NCBI GenBank assembly: GCA_029260315.1
Contig: JAJDDM010000032.1
Span: 1-52,426, forward strand
Reading direction: 5' to 3'
Length of the DNA stretch: 52,426 bases
Source: Phycisphaerales bacterium
Lineage (GTDB): Bacteria; Planctomycetota; Phycisphaerae; Phycisphaerales; UBA1924
The position numbers and the translations under genes were made by a program. This document shows positions 48,986 to 52,426 of this stretch, piece by piece (position 1 is the stretch's first letter; each line of letters begins with the position of its first letter). The notes under the pieces are model-generated. The model worked only from the letters and a program-made list of their open reading frames with translations. It searched no databases and was not told the DNA's origin.

Positions 48986-51394
48986 CTAGCTCGCGGAGGA
49001 GGGTCCGATCCAGCGGGCGTCGTCGAGCACGAGGTCGAGCCCGGCGGCCTGTTCGAACTCCGACTTCACCTTCGCGAGCTTGCGGTAGAGCACGAGCATG
49101 AGCAGGACGCAGAGGAGCGCGCCGATCGAGACGCCGACGGCGGCATAGTAGAGTTGCTCGGATTCGATCGGCTCGCCGACGACGACGGGCCCGGCGAGCT
49201 GGGCGGCAGCGCCCGTGCCCCGGCCATTCACGTTCGCGGCGCTGACGACGGCTCTTGCGTAGGTGTCGAGCACGCGTTCGGTCTCGCGAGCGCCCTCGCC
49301 GCGGAGTTCGAGCGTGACGCGGTCAACGCCGGTGTCGATGACGGCCAGATCGTTCTCGAGGCGCACGAGCAGCGAGCCGGCGTCGGTCAGCTCGTCGATG
49401 CCTCGATCGGCCATGCGGTTTGCGGAGCTCTCGATGACACCGGGGTCCATGAGGATGCCCTCGGTGGCTTCCTTCCAGACGCGCATCTGCTCGTCGGTCA
49501 GGGTCCGGCCGGTGACGTGCGGCTCGATGCTCACGAGCGCGGCGTAGCGGGCCGGGGCGATCGAGCCGGCGGTGATCCAGGCGAATGCGCCGACGATGGC
49601 GAGGCTGAGGACCAGGCAGACCAGGCCGATGCCCGACTTCGCGCCGGCTTGGCGCTGGTTGAGCCGCTTTTCCATGATCTTGAGGCGATGGGTCGCCTGG
49701 ACGACCTCGCCGCGCTGCTTGATGAGGGTCTCGGCCTCGTCCATGCGCTTCATCAGGGCGGTGCCGGCGGTCTTGAACTTCCTGGCCCGCTCGCGCAGGA
49801 GCTTGCGGCCGAGACGCAGGCGCTCGCGCCGGGTCTGGTTCCATTCGTCGGGACGGGCGACGGTGATAACCTGAGTCTCGACGGGGCCGCTGCTGGCGCG
49901 GGCCTCTTCAGGCTGCACCCGCAGATCCTCGGCCTCCGGCGGGCCCTTCTCGGCCTCGGACCGCAGGCGCTGGTTCTCCCTGGCGAGATTCTCGAGATCA
50001 CTCTGGAGCTTGTCGCGCTGGTCGACAAGTTCCTTGATGCGCTCTGCGACCTCTTCGTCCAGGCCGCTCTGTGAGCGTGCCTCGTCGAGGCGCTGCTCGA
50101 ACTCCAGGGCGCGAACCTCTGCGCCCTTCTCGCGAGCGACGGACTGGGCGAGCGCTTCTTCGAGCATGCCGCACTGCTCGCGCTGGCGCTCGACTTGCTC
50201 GCGGGCCTGGGCGAGCTCACTCTCGAACCGCTCGGCGGAGGCATGGGCCTCCTCGAAGCCTCGGCGAACAGCCTTGTACTCCTCGGCGAGGGTCCGCATC
50301 TCCTCGGTGCGGGTCTGGAGCTGTGCGTTTGCCTCGTCGAGCTTCTGCTGGCGATCGTCGATCTCGGCGCGCAGGCGTTGGCGCTCGCCCTCGATGAGCT
50401 CTTGGGCCTCGGATTGGGTGCCGGCCTGCTGCTGGCGTGTATCTTCGAGCTCTGCGCGGAGGGCCTCGATCGCGTCGCGGGCCTGGGCCTCGCGCCGCTC
50501 GAGGGTCTGCTGGAGCTGGTCGACCTGCTCCTGGAGAGCCTGGGCATTCTCGGAGCCCTCGCAGTTTGCGGTGACGAGCTCTTCGCGGACGGTCTCGAGC
50601 TCGCCCTGGAGCTTCTCGACCTGCACGCGAGCCTGGGTCTCGGCCTGGGCCAGACGGGCTTCCAGCTCGGCGACTGTCTTTTGGAGCTGTGCCCGCGCGT
50701 TCTCTACGCCGTCGGCGTGCGAGCGCATCTCTGCCAGGGCACGCTCGCGTGCCTCGAGCTCTTCGTGCAGCTTCTCGATCTGATTCGAGAGTTCCTGGAT
50801 CCTCGCCGACGCCTCGGTGCGGGCGGCGTCGCGCTCCTTGGAGAGCGAGGCGGCCTCTTGCTTTAGCGTCTCGCGCTCCCTGCGGAGCACATCGATCTGA
50901 TCGCGCAGCGACTGGCTCTCGACCTTCCAGGACTCCTCGCGGGCCTCGCGATCGCGCTGGCGCTGGGCCGCGAGATCGTGGGCCGAGCGGAGCTCGGCGC
51001 GAGCGCCGGTGAGTTCCTCGCCCAGCTCCTGGAACTTGGCGCGGGCGGCGTCGAGCTCGTGCTGGAGATCGGCGACGCGGGCCTGGGCGGTCTCGTGCTC
51101 GCGCTTGGTGATGGACGATTCCCTGGCGAGTTCGGCGACCTTGTTGCGGGCCGCGGCGAGCTCCTCGTGCTGGTCCTTGAGCTTGGACGCCCGCGACTTC
51201 AGCTCATGCTCGCGCTGGGTGATCGAGTCCTGGAGTTCCTTGAGGCGGGCGGTCTCGCGCCGGCGGATCTCGTGGGCCTCGCGGAGGGCCGCGAGCTGCT
51301 TCTCGACGTCCGCCACGAGCGCCATGACGTCCTCGCGCGACTGCGGCGCCGCGGACGGGTTGACGCTGCCATGAGGCGGGGTTTCCGATCCCAT
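48986..51394 (-). CDS. Long coiled-coil membrane protein with Wzz-like C-terminus
   Basis: 802 aa. Residues ~25-510 form an almost unbroken Glu/Arg/Ala-rich coiled coil (heptads throughout). A linker ~515-615 is basic (RRERLRLGRKLLRERARKFK). First membrane helix ~624-646 (GIGLVCLVLSLAIVGAFAWI), a ~120-residue extracytoplasmic domain (YAALVSIEPHVTGRTLTDEQ, ANRMADRGIDELTDAGSLLV), second helix ~752-774 (AAVGVSIGALLCVLLMLVLY). Two helices enclosing a small periplasmic domain, with a ...GEPIESE... just before the second, resemble polysaccharide co-polymerase (Wzz/GumC) ends; the long cytoplasmic coil is unusual. Start ATG at 51394 with GGAGTAG upstream. Function is inference: envelope polysaccharide or cell-shape scaffold. 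Confidence 0.78.
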   Translation of the reverse strand: MGSETPPHGSVNPSAAPQSREDVMALVADVEKQLAALREAHEIRRRETARLKELQDSITQREHELKSRASKLKDQHEELAAARNKVAELARESSITKREHETAQARVADLQHELDAARAKFQELGEELTGARAELRSAHDLAAQRQRDREAREESWKVESQSLRDQIDVLRRERETLKQEAASLSKERDAARTEASARIQELSNQIEKLHEELEARERALAEMRSHADGVENARAQLQKTVAELEARLAQAETQARVQVEKLQGELETVREELVTANCEGSENAQALQEQVDQLQQTLERREAQARDAIEALRAELEDTRQQQAGTQSEAQELIEGERQRLRAEIDDRQQKLDEANAQLQTRTEEMRTLAEEYKAVRRGFEEAHASAERFESELAQAREQVERQREQCGMLEEALAQSVAREKGAEVRALEFEQRLDEARSQSGLDEEVAERIKELVDQRDKLQSDLENLARENQRLRSEAEKGPPEAEDLRVQPEEARASSGPVETQVITVARPDEWNQTRRERLRLGRKLLRERARKFKTAGTALMKRMDEAETLIKQRGEVVQATHRLKIMEKRLNQRQAGAKSGIGLVCLVLSLAIVGAFAWITAGSIAPARYAALVSIEPHVTGRTLTDEQMRVWKEATEGILMDPGVIESSANRMADRGIDELTDAGSLLVRLENDLAVIDTGVDRVTLELRGEGARETERVLDTYARAVVSAANVNGRGTGAAAQLAGPVVVGEPIESEQLYYAAVGVSIGALLCVLLMLVLYRKLAKVKSEFEQAAGLDLVLDDARWIGPSSAS

Positions 51395-51624
51395 CTGCGA
51401 AGCTACTCCGATCGCCCGGCACTTCAGGCCCGGTCTGGCGGCTATCGGCAGGACGAAGCGGCGTCTGAACCGTCGCAGAGCGACGCCGAGCATTCTCCGG
51501 CGGCAAATCCGGACGGTCTCTGCGCTCCGGGCAGATTCGGGGAATACCGACATGTGACGGCGGGTTCCCGGGAGGCTGGGCTCAACTTGCAGTGGGTTGT
51601 CGGTCCGATATTGAGGAGTAGATC

Positions 51625-52008
51625 ATGCTGAATCGACGCGGATTTGGAGCGAGCGAGGCCATCGGCGCAATCGTCGCGCTGGGCGCGGCGGGGCTCGTCG
51701 GATACTCGATGCTCTCGGGCGAGTGCCTGCTCGGCGGGTGCGACGCGGGGAGTGCAAGCTCCGCGGCGATCCCGGCGACGGCGACCGTCGTCGGCACCGA
51801 GGGCGTCGACGGCTCTGGCTGCTCCCTCGAGGGATGTGAAGACTCCGAGATCCTCGCGATTGGAGATGCCCCCGACGCCAATCTGACGCTGGTGAAGGCC
51901 GCTGGGCATGAGGGGAGCGACTGCTGCGAGGTCGATGCGAGCAGCGAACCCGATAAGGGCACCTGCCTGAGCGAGTGCTCGGGTGAGGACGAGACGCCGC
52001 TGGACTGA
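51625..52008 (+). CDS. Small Cys-rich secreted or membrane-anchored protein, unknown
   Basis: 127 aa. One hydrophobic helix near the N-terminus (GAIVALGAAGLVGYSML), then an acidic, Cys-rich tail with eight cysteines (CLLGGCDAG, GCSLEGCEDS, SDCCEVDA, GTCLSECSG). The first Cys is not in a convincing lipobox, so a membrane-anchored or secreted disulfide-rich protein is more likely than a lipoprotein. GAGGAG precedes the ATG at 51625. The tail could bind metal. I recognise no family. Confidence 0.7.
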   Translation: MLNRRGFGASEAIGAIVALGAAGLVGYSMLSGECLLGGCDAGSASSAAIPATATVVGTEGVDGSGCSLEGCEDSEILAIGDAPDANLTLVKAAGHEGSDCCEVDASSEPDKGTCLSECSGEDETPLD

Positions 52009-52106
52009 TCGATTTTGGCTACGCACGACCGACTCTCAGGGCCTCCTCTCGGGGGCTCTGTCGTTGCGCTGGATGGCCTCGGTCCGCGGGCGAGTTACAC
52101 TGCGGC

Positions 52107-52426
52107 ATGGCGACGTTCCTCTTCAAGACCGAGCCCGGCGACTATTCGTGGGACGATCTCGTGCGCGACAAGCGGACTGCGTGGGATGGCATCACCAACC
52201 CCGCGTCCCTCAAGCACCTGCGCTCGGCCAAGAAGGGCGACGAGGCGTTCATCTATCACACCGGCGATGAGCGCCGGATCGTGGGCCTTGCGGAAATCGT
52301 CAAGGGGCCGTACCCCGACCCGGCAAGGCCCGAGCAGACCAAGGCCGGGCAGACGAAGTTTCCGCTGGTGGATATCAGGGCTCTGCGGGCGATGCAGACG
52401 CCGGTGACGCTTGGCGAGATCAAGGG
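52107..52426 (+). CDS. EVE-domain protein, cut by window edge
   Basis: 106 complete codons from an ATG at 52107, open to the end of the window. MATFLFKTEPGDYSWDDLVR, AWDGITNPASLKHLRSAKKG and AFIYHTGDERRIVGLAEIVK are the conserved start of the EVE (PUA-like, THYN1-type) domain that recognises modified bases in nucleic acids. In the full family the protein is ~150 aa. Ligand in this organism unknown. Confidence 0.9.
   Translation, partial: MATFLFKTEPGDYSWDDLVRDKRTAWDGITNPASLKHLRSAKKGDEAFIYHTGDERRIVGLAEIVKGPYPDPARPEQTKAGQTKFPLVDIRALRAMQTPVTLGEIK

Overview
The window is high-GC bacterial chromosome, most likely from a planctomycete of the Phycisphaerae/Phycisphaerales type. Evidence: nine secreted proteins end in the same duplicated calcium-loop domain with a terminal Gly-Cys (GC-type dockerin-like), two prepilin-like proteins are present (one with an H-X9-DG motif), cell-wall genes are ordered murC-murB-ddl-ftsQ, and several dispersed repeats look like ones I associate with planctomycete genomes. 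No rRNA, CRISPR array or prophage is visible.

Layout. 1-9.8 kb is housekeeping mixed with small mobile DNA: the 5' end of an IS5-type transposase, aspS, a frameshifted IS200-like (Y1, HUH) transposase between inverted ~87-bp repeats, an SDR oxidoreductase, tRNA-Phe, purE, a CPBP membrane protease, a thiolase, a low-GC coiled-coil orphan, an intact REP-associated-type transposase with its paired-hairpin element, a decayed orphan and a small beta-carbonic-anhydrase-like protein. 9.8-26.5 kb is dominated by nine GC-dockerin proteins (VCBS/FG-GAP, HAF, kelch plus Ig, regulator-type propeller, beta-helix, beta-propeller and unrecognised folds), all on the minus strand, interrupted only by one plus-strand unknown gene (14748-15950) with its own promoter and palindrome. 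26.5-30.4 kb holds a prepilin, a membrane histidine kinase and an NtrC-type sigma54 activator; the kinase, activator and a ninth dockerin gene overlap one another. 30.4-37.3 kb is a DUF4097-like lipoprotein, greA, a membrane protein, ftsQ, ddl, murB and murC. 37.4-41.4 kb is a Nudix hydrolase and an NfeD-NfeD-FloA membrane microdomain cluster. 41.5-52.4 kb has TonB-like, TlpA-like, cyclophilin, prepilin, ECF sigma/anti-sigma, a long coiled-coil Wzz-like membrane protein, a small Cys-rich protein and the start of an EVE-domain protein.

How the parts fit. Four exact sigma54 (-24/-12) promoters, TGGCAC-N5-TTGC(A/C), lie in front of dockerin genes or operons (at 11122, 12363, 18713 and 24713). 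The TGGCAC hexamers I came across elsewhere in the window lack a matching -12 element. The kinase and NtrC-type regulator encoded beside them are the obvious candidate controllers. I read the cluster as a two-component, sigma54-controlled extracellular protein regulon with its regulator in cis. This is inference from promoter sequence and gene order.

The second system is a family of paired-hairpin elements: each hairpin has 11-bp arms and a six-base GCTYTG loop, two per element in opposite orientation. One copy (8130-8350) and the transposase gene beside it are bracketed by terminal inverted repeats (7524-7547 and 8327-8350). A 247-bp copy at 44773-45019 carries the same ends without the gene. 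This looks like an autonomous/non-autonomous pair of RAYT-driven elements.
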